Source: Eulemur rufifrons (Eukaryota; Chordata; Mammalia; Primates; Lemuridae). Taken from it: a stretch of DNA of 64,000 nt. Location of the stretch: the NCBI RefSeq assembly GCF_041146395.1, contig NC_090989.1, forward strand, positions 239,248,843-239,312,842, written 5' to 3'. Both the position numbers and the translations under genes were made by a program. Shown here piece after piece: positions 48,615 to 60,169 of this stretch. The notes under the pieces are model-generated. The model made no database searches and had not been told where the DNA came from. It saw only the letters and a list, made by a program, of their open reading frames with translations. Positions within the stretch are counted from its first letter, which is position 1. Every line of letters begins with the position of its first letter.

Positions 48615-49810
48615 AGATCCATGAACATTTTTTACTCACCTAACACTGGAACATATTGAAGGATGCAAAATCAGTTTAGAAGGTTGTTGGAAAAAAACCC
48701 TCAGACCTGATGAGGTGCCTAATATGTTGGAACAAATACATTATGAATCTACAGAAATCTCAAATATTTCTAGTATTGTAGTAATGCAGAATAATTGTTT
48801 GATTGAACATAGGCCAACTCAGGAAATTAAAATTTTAGCAATTAACTTTTTCTTTCCATGGTCAACTCTTCTTGCATCCCATATATTCACCTTGGATTTA
48901 TTTTAATTATTTGGAAGAAAGTATGCTGAACAGCAGAATGTTCATTGCTTTGTGTTCTAATTTTTAAGGAGTTGGCATTTTGCTGGCAGGTCACTGTGTA
49001 TAAGATGAAATGATTAGATTCCTAAACATATTATATAATCATAATCTATCATCAGAGATTAGGCTGTGTCATTCATTAGCTAGATTTGGGTAGGAAGGGA
49101 AAGCCAGCCTGGGAGTGGGCTAGTTGATCAATATTTCCTTCTCTGAATGAGTCTTATGTCAGTATCTAAGTTAACCAGAATACTGAGACTAGAGTTTGGT
49201 GGTAGTTAGACATAACCTAAAATAGCTCCCTGGTTGTTGCATTATCAATAGTTGAAACTTAAATAATGGAAACTAACAAACTGCTGATTTCTATAATACA
49301 GCAAAGAAATCCAAGCAAGTAGCCAAAGGAAAATAACCCAGATAAGCATAATGTTGACATTTCAACTCTTATTCCAAGAAACTCTGGCTTGGATATTAAA
49401 CAGATTGTCTTTCTAATTAAGAACAAAAGGACTCAAGCTAGCCAGGGGGCCATAAATAGATAGCAGAACTTCCTTTCTTCAGTTTCACACCTAAGAGTGA
49501 TATGTGAGACCTAGCAACCGATGATGGGACCAAAAATATCCCAAGGTGTTTGGCTGAGTGGGAGCTCTAGCCATCTCCTTCCCCAGGAAAGTTAGCACCT
49601 TTCTGTCTAGAACAGATGAAGTGCCGACTGAGGCACCCATGCTGCTCCCACCAACTCGCCCATCAGGCATCCTGCCACAAATTGTTGGCGATGGCTAATG
49701 TGATTCTTCTGAGTTCTCTCCTAAGTAAACGATCATAAACTCAGTTGTGTAGGCAATCCAATTTCTTATTTGCCTGTTATAAACTGACCCACATACACAG
49801 GATTTAATTA
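48615..49810. other. Unassigned, apparently single-copy
   Basis: No repeat family recognised. If the 48543 exon is real, this is intron. Confidence 0.4.
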
Positions 49811-49817
49811 ATTCTTT

Positions 49818-50060
49818 GGGAAGCAGCATGGAAAGAACTTAGCCTTAGAAGACAGATTCAGATTAATGTTCAGTTTTGGCTTTGCCTCTTCTAAGCCGTA
49901 TGACCTTAAGTTAATTTACTCAACTTTTTGTGGTTTGGTTTGTTCATTCTTAAAATAGGAATAGATAATTTCTTGCATTTTTAGTGAGGAATGTTTGTGA
50001 ACCATTTAACATAGAACTTGGCACACAACTGCAGGTATTACAGGAGCTCTTTAAAATCTT
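49818..50060 (+). repeat. MIR SINE
   Basis: 'gggaagcagcatggaaagaa', 'taagccgtatgaccttaagt' and 'agaacttggcacacaactgc' follow the MIR order. Confidence 0.7.
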
Positions 50061-50779
50061 GCTATGGTATTAATACTTTGGTGAGTCTGTGATACAGGTA
50101 AGGTAATGACTGGAGAAGGGGAACGCCAGAGCTGACAACTCCTCCTTTCTAACGTGTCACACCCTCAAGTAATAGTTCGCTGTTTTGGTTCAAGGGCAAG
50201 AGAGAGAGGAAAGTTAGAGAAGGAAGAGGTGAAGGATTGAAAAAAGCAAAAAAAAGAGTGCAGAGGTGGCTTCTGGAAACCATATATAAAGGAGAAGCAG
50301 AATTAAGACCATTGGAAATAGAAGGAGCAATATGGTTTCTAGCAACATGGTCTAAACCTCCTAGACACAGAACACCTGAAGATACTAAATAAAATGTTAA
50401 AATCACATTTCTAATGCATGTCAAACCTGGAAATTACAATAAATTCTTAGAGGCAAAAACAAGTGTGAATCTAGGAAGAAAAGCATAGGCTGGAGCCATC
50501 TGCCAAGTCCTGATGGTCATATATTACCAGCACAAGGGACAAGGCCTCAGGGACAAAAACGAGCAGGAAGTCAGAGTGGAAATTCCTTCATAAAGCCGGG
50601 GAATCCCCACCCACCTAGATAGCAGTACCTTCAGTGGGAAAAGCTACCTGGCAGAGGAACATCTTATCTTCCTTGTCTTTACCTTGACTCTGAATAGAAT
50701 AATTCCCCCTAAGACATCTACTCACAAACACAGGTATAGGGCCCCAAATAAAAACTCAGGTGACAATTAGGTTAACATT

Positions 50780-51075
50780 GGTCCCTGTTGAAAAAAGCAA
50801 ACCTGAATTCTCTCTCAAACAATATAGTCTGTTATCTTAAAGAATTCCCAGAGAGAAAACTCCAAAGGACATAAGTTCACAATCAAACTTCACTAACGTC
50901 ATGTAAGCCTTCATGAAGTCTGATCAACAAAAACAATAAACTATATAAACAGACCCTCAAAGCCTACAGATATTAGCATTATCATACAGGCTAACATGCC
51001 CATATTCTATTACCCAGATATATATCCTAGATAGACTCTAGCATATGTTCCTGGAGATACGCACAAAAATATTCA
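50780..51075 (+). mobile_element. Old L1 fragment, split by an Alu (left part)
   Basis: 'taaacagaccctcaaagcct' then 'acagatattagcattatcat' resembles L1M 5'/ORF1-region text. 'acgcacaaaaatattcatag' is L1 ORF2-end text that continues after the Alu at 51373. Probably a rearranged or deleted old L1. 50065-50780 upstream is unassigned. Confidence 0.5.
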
Positions 51076-51091
51076 TAGCAGCAATTTTCTT

Positions 51092-51355
51092 TCTTTCTTT
51101 CTTTCTTTTTTTTTTTTTGAGACAGAGTCTTGCTTTGTTGCCCGGGCTAGAATGAGTGCCATGGCGTCAGCCTAGCTCATAGCAACCTCAAACTCCTGGG
51201 CTTAAGCGATCCTACTGCCTCAGCCTCCCGAGTAGCTGGAACTATAGGCATGCGCCAGCATGGCCTGCTAATTTTTTTTCTGTATATTTTTAGTTGGCCA
51301 GATAATTTCTTTCTATTTTTAGTAGAGACGGGGTCTCGCTCTTGCTCAGGCTGGT
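51092..51355 (-). mobile_element. 5'-truncated Alu, antisense
   Basis: A (CTTT)n/T tail (51089-51118), then 'gagacagagtcttgctttgt' to 'ctcgctcttgctcaggctgg', where it stops. The first part of the left arm (about 60 bp) is missing. A perfect 17-bp duplication 'atagcagcaattttctt' at 51075-51091 and 51356-51372 shows that it inserted already truncated. Confidence 0.93.
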
Positions 51356-51372
51356 ATAGCAGCAATTTTCTT

Positions 51373-51785
51373 AATAGCTCAAAACTGTAATCAATCTAAA
51401 TTTCCATCAACAGTAGACTAGATATTTAAATTGTAGTATATTTTTTCAATGGAATACTTACCATCAGAGCCCATAAAAATTACTGAATTATAAATATACT
51501 TAACATGATTACATCTCAAAATCATTCAGGAAAAAAAGAAAGAAATAAAAAAAGTATATCAAGCATGTTTTCATTAATATCAACTTCAAAAACAGCACAT
51601 TGGAGATGCTTTCAAATGTAGTAAAACTATATTTTTTGACAAAGCAAAGGATTAACTAACACAAATTTCAGAATGGTGCATATCTCTAAGTGCAGAGGAA
51701 AATGATGTTGGTGAAGACTAAGAGGCTGAACAAAGGTACAAAAGTGTTCATTTTTAAAAACATTATTCAGATTATCCATGCCCAT
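51373..51785 (+). mobile_element. Old L1 fragment, continued
   Basis: 'taatagctcaaaactgtaat', 'aatttccatcaacagtagac' and 'ttttcaatggaatacttacc' are the L1 ORF2 end, followed by a diverged L1ME-like 3' UTR. Confidence 0.65.
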
Positions 51786-52010
51786 TGTATGCATTCTTTG
51801 GGTGTATGGCCATAAGAAGCAAATAAAAATTGGAATCCAAAGGAAAAGGCAAGAGGAACAAGAGCAGTTATTTAGGTTAGCCTGAGTTAGAGGGAAGAGT
51901 TTGGGTTTTAAAGTTGAAAAAGAAAGAGAGTTTGAGAGAAAGAAAATGGGGGGAAACTATTTAAAGTATTGCTGTGTATTTTGAGTGTAATTTCCCCTTG
52001 GCATTTTCTT

Positions 52011-52345
52011 TTTTTTTTTTTTTTTTTTGTTGAGACAGAGTCTCACTTTGTTGCCCAGGCTAGAGTGAGTGCCGTGGCGTCAGCTTAGCTCACAGCAACC
52101 TCAGACTCCTCGGCTTAAGCGATCCTACTGCCTCAGCCTCCCGAGTAGCTGGGACTACAGGCATGCGCCACTATGCCCGGCTAATTTTTTCTATATAGAT
52201 TTTTAGTTGTCCATATAATGTCGTTCTATTTTTAGTAGAGACGGGGTCTCGCTCAGGCTGGTCTCGAACTCCTGACCTTGAGCAATCCACCCGCCTCGGC
52301 CTCCCAGAGTGCTAGGATTACAGGCGTGAGCCACCGCGCCCGGCC
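52011..52345 (-). mobile_element. Young full-length Alu, antisense
   Basis: Almost identical by eye to 42043-42408, including the 6-bp deletion in 'gtctcgctcaggctggtctc' and 'cctcagactcctcggcttaa'. Flanked by 'ggcattttctt' at 52000-52010 and 52346-52356. Confidence 0.97.
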
Positions 52346-52359
52346 GGCATTTTCTTGAT

Positions 52360-53305
52360 AGTTAAAACAATGTAAACAACTTTTTATTTTTGGATGCCAG
52401 AGCAAAGTTTCTTTCAATGCAACCAAGCAAGAAAACAAAGCAGTTCAAATTTATCTGGGATACAGGCCTTTCTTTTTTGTGTTTGTTTCTATTTGTCTGT
52501 TTGCATAAGTTTTTCATTGCAGAAAAAATTGAGCCTCCATCAGCTTCTTTGTATACACATGGCCAGAGTCATCACTGTGCTCCCTCGGTTCCTCATGTGC
52601 CTTTTTTTAAAACCCCATTTCTATTCCCTTTCCTCATTAGTCTCATGTACTGTTATCCTCACTTACCTGTGTATTTGAAGTATCATCATGTACTATTTCC
52701 TCATTTCTGAGACATGTAGGTTTTTATATTATAATGCTTCAGGACGTTGGTGGTATTTCATGATCAGCATATATATTAATTGTGGTACCGTATTTTCTTC
52801 TCAAAAAAAAAGCTCTGTTATTTAAATAGATGGTGTCTCTTAAATCAGGAACAATTTAAAGTGACAAAATATGGAAAGAATTATCTTGTATTCTTTTTAT
52901 CTCATTCAAGTATAGGCAAATACATTTCCGCCCCCCTCCCCGAGTTCACTAAGTATTATATTAAAATAGTAACATTTCCTCATGTAAGTCGTCTTTGTTT
53001 TACTTTTTCCCCTTTAACTCTCTATTTATTCTACTCTACTTAGAAAATGCATATTTCTCCACCTACCGAAGGAATATGCTCATTTAATGGTTTCTACCAA
53101 TATCCAAACTGATATAAAATATTTGGGATAAAACACATGTAAATACAGAGTGTTGTTTGAAACAGATCTAAGATGTCGGCCCTAGGAATGCATGAAGGTC
53201 AAGCTTTTTCATTTATAATGGATCATAATAATTTAATTATTAGAATTAAAGTATTTTGCATAAGTGAATATTTCAGATAATAGAAATGAGATTTTTTTTT
53301 TTAAG
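52360..53305. other. Unassigned, apparently single-copy
   Basis: Two overlapping open frames of about 100 codons at 52390-52710 lack motifs and are hydrophobic by T-rich composition. No repeat recognised. Confidence 0.4.
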
Positions 53306-53309
53306 GGAG

Positions 53310-53455
53310 ATTGCATGATATAGTGGAAAGAAATGGAATTTGGCATGAAAAAATCTGCCTGGGTCCAAGCCCTAGGGTTGTCATTTACTAGCTGTGAAAA
53401 TGGGAAAGCCATAACCTCTCAGTCTGTTTCTTAACCTCTAATGATAGTATTTTAG
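53310..53455 (+). repeat. MIR SINE
   Basis: 'tgatatagtggaaagaaatg', 'ctgcctgggtccaagcccta' and 'gtcatttactagctgtgaaa' follow the MIR order. Confidence 0.8.
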
Positions 53456-53469
53456 AACATTAATCATAG

Positions 53470-53685
53470 AAATAATTTAATAAACAGCGACAAGGTACCA
53501 GCCGCTGTTGTTCTAAGCACTTTACATATATTAACTCTTAATCCTCAAAATAACTCTAAGAGTTAGATACTATTATTATCCATGTTTTGAACAAAGATGG
53601 AAACTGAGGCACAAAGAAAGTAAATAACTTTCATAGGCACAGAGTTACTCGTTTAGTGTCAGAGCCAGGTTTTGATTCCAGGTGA
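53470..53685 (-). repeat. MIR SINE, antisense
   Basis: 'ctaagcactttacatatatt', 'aactcttaatcctcaaaata' and 'tggaaactgaggcacaaaga' mark a well-preserved antisense MIRb. Confidence 0.9.
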
Positions 53686-53732
53686 CAGGTGGGTGGACAG
53701 CTCAGCAGGGAGGTGGGTGGGTGGGTGGACAC
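53685..53732. repeat. (GGTG)n-rich short tandem repeat
   Basis: 'aggtgggtgg' units recur around 'acagctcagcag'. Confidence 0.8.
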
Positions 53733-53949
53733 ACGTATCATGTGCTTTCCTGCCTCGTAGATATGAAACATCAGTTAACCTTTTATTGACACCACAAGGC
53801 TGTCACCATAAGCACGTTACTGCACACTGCTATACATAGTGATGCTCTCAGAGGTGGTGTGGTGGGAGTGGCCTCCAACTGCCACTCTAACTGCTGTGGT
53901 ACTAGCGTGTGTCCTTGTAGAGATTCATGCAATTCATTCTGTGAATTTT

Positions 53950-54105
53950 ATTTAGACAGATTCTATTATCACCATTTTATATAAGAGGAAATTGAAACTC
54001 AGAGAGGTTAAGTGGTTTGCGCAGTGTCTCACAATTCTTAGGCAGCAGAGGCAGGACTGGAGAGCAGAATAGTCTGCCACCAAAGTTTAGCTACACTCTT
54101 TATGC
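53950..54105 (-). repeat. MIR SINE, antisense
   Basis: 'gaggaaattgaaactcagag' and 'gaggttaagtggtttgcgca' lie in antisense MIR order. Confidence 0.8.
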
Positions 54106-54649
54106 TCACATGCTGCCTTCTTTTTGCATTTATATTCTTCTCGATTGACAAGTCATAATTGTATCACGTGATGCCTTCTGTGATGAGGCTAGGCCCATCA
54201 TTCTGGACGATGAGTATGTTTGATTCTATTAAATATCCGTGTATAAGCCTATGCTATGATAATTTCAGTAGCATTCATTTCATGCAGATATATATTAAAA
54301 TTGTTGACATCAAATAATGAAAATATAATTACTACTGAGACCTTAGGGTACTACTATTTGGTCCACAATTTTGTAACAAAAGCACAAAACATACTATTTC
54401 ACTGATGGTTTAAACTGATATGTGTTCTTCATACCTTGTCTCTTGATTAAATTTGTTTATTCCCAAAACAAGGATCTACTCCAGAGTTTTTGTTCTTCAG
54501 TTGCAAAAATGAAATCATCTAAATACGATGATGAAAGGAACTAGAACTGTATAGGATAATATAGAAACTGGTTGGTTAACTATAGTCTATATAGAAGAAG
54601 GGTTTGCTAAATTTGGTACTTTTTATTAATAAAAGAGAGTTCATGTTTT

Positions 54650-54905
54650 AGGAAAAGTTCATTCACTGAGTACAGCTTAGGCTCTTGAATCAGATTGCCT
54701 TAGTTGGACTCAAAACTGTATCTCACAACTCTGTACTTCTGAGAGTTAGTCTCACTAAACCTTAGTTTTCTCATCTGTAAAATGGATATAATAATTGTAT
54801 CCATGTCATACAATTGTTACATAAATGACATAACCCATATAATGCACTTAGGAAGGGTGACTCATGCATGCTAATGGCTCAATAAATGATAGCTGCTCGT
54901 ACTCA
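54650..54905 (+). repeat. MIRb SINE
   Basis: 'gctcttgaatcagattgcct', 'ttttctcatctgtaaaatgg' and 'gctcaataaatgatagctgc' mark a nearly full-length copy. Confidence 0.88.
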
Positions 54906-55074
54906 TATTGATAAAGGTAGTAACAGAGATTGCTATAGCCTTCATTTCATTTATCATTACTTATATATCTAAGCAATATTTCCCCACTGGCGTTATGTGT
55001 GTGTATTTCATATGTAAATAAGGTGTGTTTGTAGGGCATCTTTATTGGAAAGAAAGCACAGCTCTTTCATAGTC

Positions 55075-55200
55075 AATTCAGCAATGCCAATTATGAGCCA
55101 GGCACAATTTTCTAACTAATTGGATGTAGATGGAGACAAAGGATATTACTCTTGCTTTTTTCAGATAGAGAAATTGAGGTACATTAATCCCAGGTGATAA
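55075..55200 (-). repeat. MIR/L2 fragment, antisense
   Basis: 'attatgagccaggcacaatt' and 'cagatagagaaattgaggta' suggest a diverged MIR or L2. Confidence 0.4.
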
Positions 55201-55209
55201 TCTCAAATC

Positions 55210-56680
55210 ATAAAATTGGCATGCAAACTGAGGGAAATATTTACATATAAATATTCTATGTAGAGCCATTTTTAATAGATGTTGACTTTTGCTCTTATTG
55301 TTCCAAGATGCTACCTTGAAAGCTGTTGTTTAAAAGGGTGAAAGCTTTTTATAAGAATTCTTGGTGACCTTTCCATCCGATTATTTTTTAATTTGCTATC
55401 CTTGGGTAACAACAAATCTAAATTTAAAAAATAAATTTTTGCTTTAAGCAGTACATGGTTCTAATAGAATAAGGTCCTTGGTTTTGCAGTACTCATACAA
55501 TTTTTATTCACATTCTGATGCTTTGTATTTTGAGTCATGTATGTGTATATACATTATGTATTCTGGCCTTGTTTAAAGATCTTGATTTAGGTTTGCTTTT
55601 TGATATAAAGTTCAGCATAGCTATCATGCATTCCATCATTAGAAAAATACTTTATGATTACACACCAAATGTCTGTCTCCTACAGTTGGTATTTTAATGA
55701 GGGTGGAGTACATACAAAACTTATATCACATTGCAAACTGCATATATTGGCAAACCTTAAAAACACACTAGACACAAGAGGGAGGTTTTTCTTTTTTAAT
55801 GGAAGCTGATATTATCTGAGTTGTTACTCTTAGATTTACTGGGTATTTTTATTTGCTTTATAAATATATGTTTGCTAAAGTATAATGGTTTTATTATTGT
55901 GATAGGTTTATATAGTTCTTTGAACATATATTGTTAAACACAAAAGCATAGTAAGGTTATATTAAGCAGGGTTTTAGAAGCATGAAATACATGCCACTAT
56001 AAAATTTATCAACTTTCTTTATGATGTCCTGAATTTTGGAAAATGTACTTCACAATCACGAATAAATGTGGGCATTAGGATTTGAGGAGACAAATCTTAT
56101 TCTAGTTTAGAATCTCTCTCTGGAGCCAGATGTGGTTTTGATGAAACCCAGAACTTAAGGAGTAGATGTGGTATATAAATAAACCTTCCCTACAAGGGCT
56201 CTAGTTTCAGCTCTGATGTTAGATCTCTGAACATACATGACCCATTCTCACCATCAGGTACCACATGGGATGAGGTTCCAGGTAATTCTAAGATACGCAA
56301 AATTATCTGTATATTACTGACTACAGGAATTTTTAATTAATACAAGAATAGGGTTGGACAGCAAAGCAACTTGAAAGTCGATAGGGAATCCTTCAGCTGC
56401 ACTTCCCCAATGACTGATTTAGAGAGCAAACTCTGGAAGCTTAGAAGTAGCAAAGTAAGATTTTTCTGCCATACAGCACTTAAAACAAGAGGGAAATGCA
56501 TAATAAAAATAACCTGAAAACTGACTTAGAATGGCAGATCTCAGGACTGGGTAGTGCCAGCAAGATAATCATTAAATGTCACCATTAGGGGTTGGAGGAG
56601 GAGAGAAAAAGCATGGAGAAGGATAAATGAATAACCAGAAGGATAAATAGCATGCCATTACTCAAACGCTTTTGGAATAA
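55210..56680. other. Unassigned, apparently single-copy, AT-rich
   Basis: No repeat or gene recognised. Confidence 0.4.
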
Positions 56681-56689
56681 TAATACTAT

Positions 56690-56905
56690 GCATGAGAATA
56701 GCTCTTTGCAATTTACAAAGGTAAATGTCTCATCCAATTGCCATGACTACCTTCTGAGAAGTAGAGCAGAAACCATCTAAATTTTAGAGCTTAGAAAAAA
56801 CTGCAGGAGAAAGACGGGGTGCAGGTTGGTCCAGGGTCTTAGTAATGGACTTGAACTGAGGTCTTAAGACCCTTAGTCCAAGGCCCTTTCCATTACCACA
56901 CAACC
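56690..56905 (-). repeat. MIR SINE, antisense
   Basis: 'gctctttgcaatttacaaag', 'tctcatccaattgccatgac' and 'ggacttgaactgaggtctta' fit antisense MIR. Confidence 0.6.
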
Positions 56906-56909
56906 AGAT

Positions 56910-58395
56910 TTCAAATTTCATAAGTCTCATTTTCCTATATTTAATGTGTATTCACCAATGCTATAAAAACACATAATCACTAAGCTGTCTCATCAAGGTC
57001 TTTTGGTTTGGCTCTTAATTGAAGGCTTGCTCCCATCTATTGTAGACACAATACAGGATTGAAGGGTTTGGTTACATGTGGGGTTCTCTAAAATATATGC
57101 TTTCTGTACACATGACCACTTCCTGATTCCAGATTGAAATATTGGACAAATCATAATAAAACCATAACCATAGTAAAAATAACACTAAAATGGGACAAAG
57201 GAGCAAGCTATGGGACCATCTCACTTCTTCACATATTCACAGTGCTTGGGCTGGGGGAACATCATAAGTAAGATCCTGTCCTGGACATACTATGTTAATA
57301 ACTCCTAAAGTGAGGGTGGAGCTACTGGTCAGGAGAGGCCTGAGACTCAGGGAATCCTTTATCTTCTAGAACTTGCTGCTGTAATTTCTAAAATTGTAGG
57401 TTTAAGTTGGATTATTTCTAGAGTCTCTTCTCACCCAACCCCAGGAGTGAAGTACATTTAGTTGAGCTACTCAGTCCCCAAAATTTGATCATTAGTCTTT
57501 ATGTTATAAAATAACTTCTGAATTAACTGTCCAACCTGGCATTTATTGAGAATTTATTCTAGGCTGAGCACTCACCAAAGAGCTTTCCACTTTTCTGTGG
57601 GGGTCATCTGAAATTTAACTCAGTACAAACATGCAAAAAAATGTAGCATCATTTTATGAAATTATTTAATCTTGATCATAAGCCCACCACTCTGCTGGAC
57701 AGATAGTGCCTATTAGTATTCCAGTCATCTTTCAGGTTACAACAGTTTTTTCAGAAATTTTTCTCCCTTTTTTTTTTTTTTTTTTTCCTGATGGCATCTG
57801 AGTGCAGGTTGGTTTAGCTCTGCTTTGGGGGGTTAGCAGAGGGATCAGATATCTGCAGGCTGATTTTTATGTCCTATGATCCTCCATGATGATGGCATCT
57901 TCCATTATCTCCTTTGGCATTGCCAAAAGGGGCTCTTCTAGAACCAAGGAAGAATTTGAAGATCTAAACTCGGTACCCCTGAAAATTTCAGCAACCTAAC
58001 TATACCACACCAAAGACTTTGCGGCAAATGCCCCAGGCTAGTACAAGGGACAAACCATAAGGCAGTCCCCTTCTAGAGGGCCAAGTTACAAACAGGGTAA
58101 AACCTCTCTGCTTTGGCCTTTCCTGCAGCTCATGACAGTCTCCTTCCAGGATTTTCACCAGGAGTAGGAGTGATAGGGGGTGGTGAGGCCATGACACACA
58201 TCTCGCTACCTGTACCCGCTGCCTCTGTCCCCAGCTCTGTCCCCAGCTCCCATATCTCCAGGTCCTGAAAGGGCCAGTAGCAGCCAACATGTGTTGGGCA
58301 GCTGTTTGTCATAGATAGCAACTGGGCTAGAACTTTCCATTTGGGGAGATTTCTACTCCATTTTGGAGTTTTCCAGTTCTTCCTCCTCCTTTTCT
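56910..58395. other. Mostly unassigned; weak MIR traces
   Basis: 'ggcatttattgagaatttat' near 57540 may be a MIR/L2 trace. A T run lies at about 57768-57786. Minus-strand open frames at 58000-58321 have no motif. Confidence 0.35.
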
Positions 58396-58399
58396 TTTG

Positions 58400-58600
58400 T
58401 CAGTAGTTCTCAACCTTGCCTACCCTTGGAATCACCCAGGGAATTTAAAAGATCTTAGATGACCAGTCCTACTCAAAGAGATTCTGATTTAATTGGACTT
58501 TAGTATGGCCTGGGCATCAAAAATTTTAAAAGCTCTCTGTATGAGTCTAATATGCAGCATAAGATGTTTCTTAGTGCCCTGAAGCCTACTGGGTGTACCC
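58400..58600 (+). mobile_element. MER5-like hAT-Charlie MITE
   Basis: 'cagtagttctcaaccttgcc', 'ggaatcacccagggaattta', 'aaagagattctgatttaatt' and 'tatgagtctaatatgcagca' follow MER5A/MER5B order. Confidence 0.75.
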
Positions 58601-58809
58601 CTGCCAGAAACTTGGCACTCTGCCTTCAGTGAGTCTCCTGCTATGATGAGAGCATGAATCGATGCTTCTCTGGGAGAGGGCACCTTTTCCTTCCCTTTCT
58701 CTTCTCTGTAAAGGAGGAGGAATTAAGATTGCTTTTGTTTACTCATATCTGGTGGTTCTGAGGAGAAGGGACTGCTTCTAGTTCTGCCTTTGACCTAGGA
58801 AATGAGTCT

Positions 58810-58920
58810 TTAACCAAATTAAAATGCAGGGATTGTTATTTGAGGACTAAAGGAAATAGTATATGTGAAGCTCAGGTGTCTAGCACGTAGTAAACACTCA
58901 ATAAATGGTAGCTATTTTGA
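58810..58920 (+). repeat. MIR SINE, 3' half
   Basis: 'gtgtctagcacgtagtaaac' and 'actcaataaatggtagctat' are the MIR 3' end. Confidence 0.75.
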
Positions 58921-59267
58921 GTTATTTTTCAAAAGTGTAATGAGAGTGAGCAAGTAGAGACCTTGAATAAAGAAGTCGTTCAGGAATCTTGGCAATATGC
59001 CAGAGAGGGATACAGGATTGAGGGGACTTTTTAATTCTGCTTGTTCATTTTATTTTTATTTTAAAGATGGACGATATCAATATAACTTTATTGGAGCCAC
59101 ATCTCACACATTGACAATTTTCTTGTTTTGTGTCACATTAAAAAGAGCACACCCAAACAGAAAAATGTGTCTTTACTGAATCTCTTGCAGTATGCTAAAG
59201 TAGATCCCAATCATTTCCCTGGCAGTATCCCATTTCTCACACCCCATCCTCTTAGGAACAAGCCCCG

Positions 59268-59360
59268 CTCCTTTTCTTCCTCCTCCCCCTCCTTTTCCTC
59301 CTCCTCCTTTTCCTCCCCTAAGGCTTTTCCTTCCTCTTCCTTCTCTCTTCCAACTCTCCT
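59268..59360. repeat. CT-rich low-complexity tract
   Basis: Runs such as 'ccttttcctcctcctccttt' create a serine-rich open frame by composition alone. 58925-59265 and 59365-59738 are unassigned. Confidence 0.85.
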
Positions 59361-59740
59361 TCGCCTCTTTTTCTTTAAGTCTTCACTTCTTCCTCTCTGG
59401 TCATGTCATCCTCTGACCAGTCCCATGTTAATAAGTTTTTTCCCATTGCAAAGGCTAATGGGATCAAGACCTGGGTCGGGGTAAAAACAATTGTTGGAGT
59501 GAGGCCTTTGGAAGGGATGGGATTGAGAGTCCATGTGAGGAACTAGCTTTGGGCTGCAGGACACTTGATCATCTGAGACCACATAGAAGCAAGAAGTAAG
59601 TGGGACAGCAGACGCTCATGAAGGGTCAAGAACTTGAAGCAGTTCTAGATTTTTCTGTGAAGAATGGGGCCGTGTCATCTTCTGGGAGTGAGGAGGGTAG
59701 CCACTGAGGCGAAGGACTTGATGGTGCTAAACAAAAATTA

Positions 59741-60165
59741 TGAGAGGCCATTGTTTTGGACTGAGCTCCTGCGCTAGGCCCCAACAGACCAGACCAAGCC
59801 AACATGGAGTCACTCATGCTAAACGCCACATCATCAAACTGAAACTTTAAGGAAGCAAATAGATCTCAAAACAGACCAATTTTTCCTGAAAACATGAGAT
59901 TCCAATCTACCTGGAGTCAAGAAGTCTCCTCTGCTTGAACCCTTACCAAAAAAAAGTAAACCGAAGTAACCTGATGTTAACCAATCAGCATTTTTCCCCT
60001 ATTGTTCTGTTTCCTTGTCCCCATCTTACAAAACCCACTCTTCTGCCATTGCCCTGCGGAGTTCTCATTCTATTTTGCAGAATGGAGCCTGTCCCGATTC
60101 ATGAATCACAAATAAAAGCCAATTATATCCATAACTAAATGTGTTGTAATTTTGTCTTTTGACGA
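59741..60165 (+). mobile_element. ERV1-type solo LTR
   Basis: Starts 'tgagaggccattgttttgga' and reads 'ctgcgctaggccccaacaga' and 'catggagtcactcatgctaa'. It ends in an R/U5-like section with a polyadenylation signal 'caaataaaagcc' at about 60109 and 'gtaattttgtcttttgac'. A 'ttaaccaatcagcatttt' CCAAT-type promoter block lies upstream of the signal. The layout and composition fit a class I endogenous retrovirus LTR; the exact family name is uncertain. No gag/pol/env sequence adjoins it. Confidence 0.6.
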
Positions 60166-60169
60166 TGGG

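Noticed and set aside
52390..52710. Hydrophobic frames of 94 and 106 codons suggesting membrane segments
   Set aside because: Hydrophobicity comes from T-rich composition; the two frames overlap and neither has exon boundaries.
59128..59484. 118-codon Ser/Phe-rich frame
   Set aside because: Generated by the CT-rich low-complexity tract.
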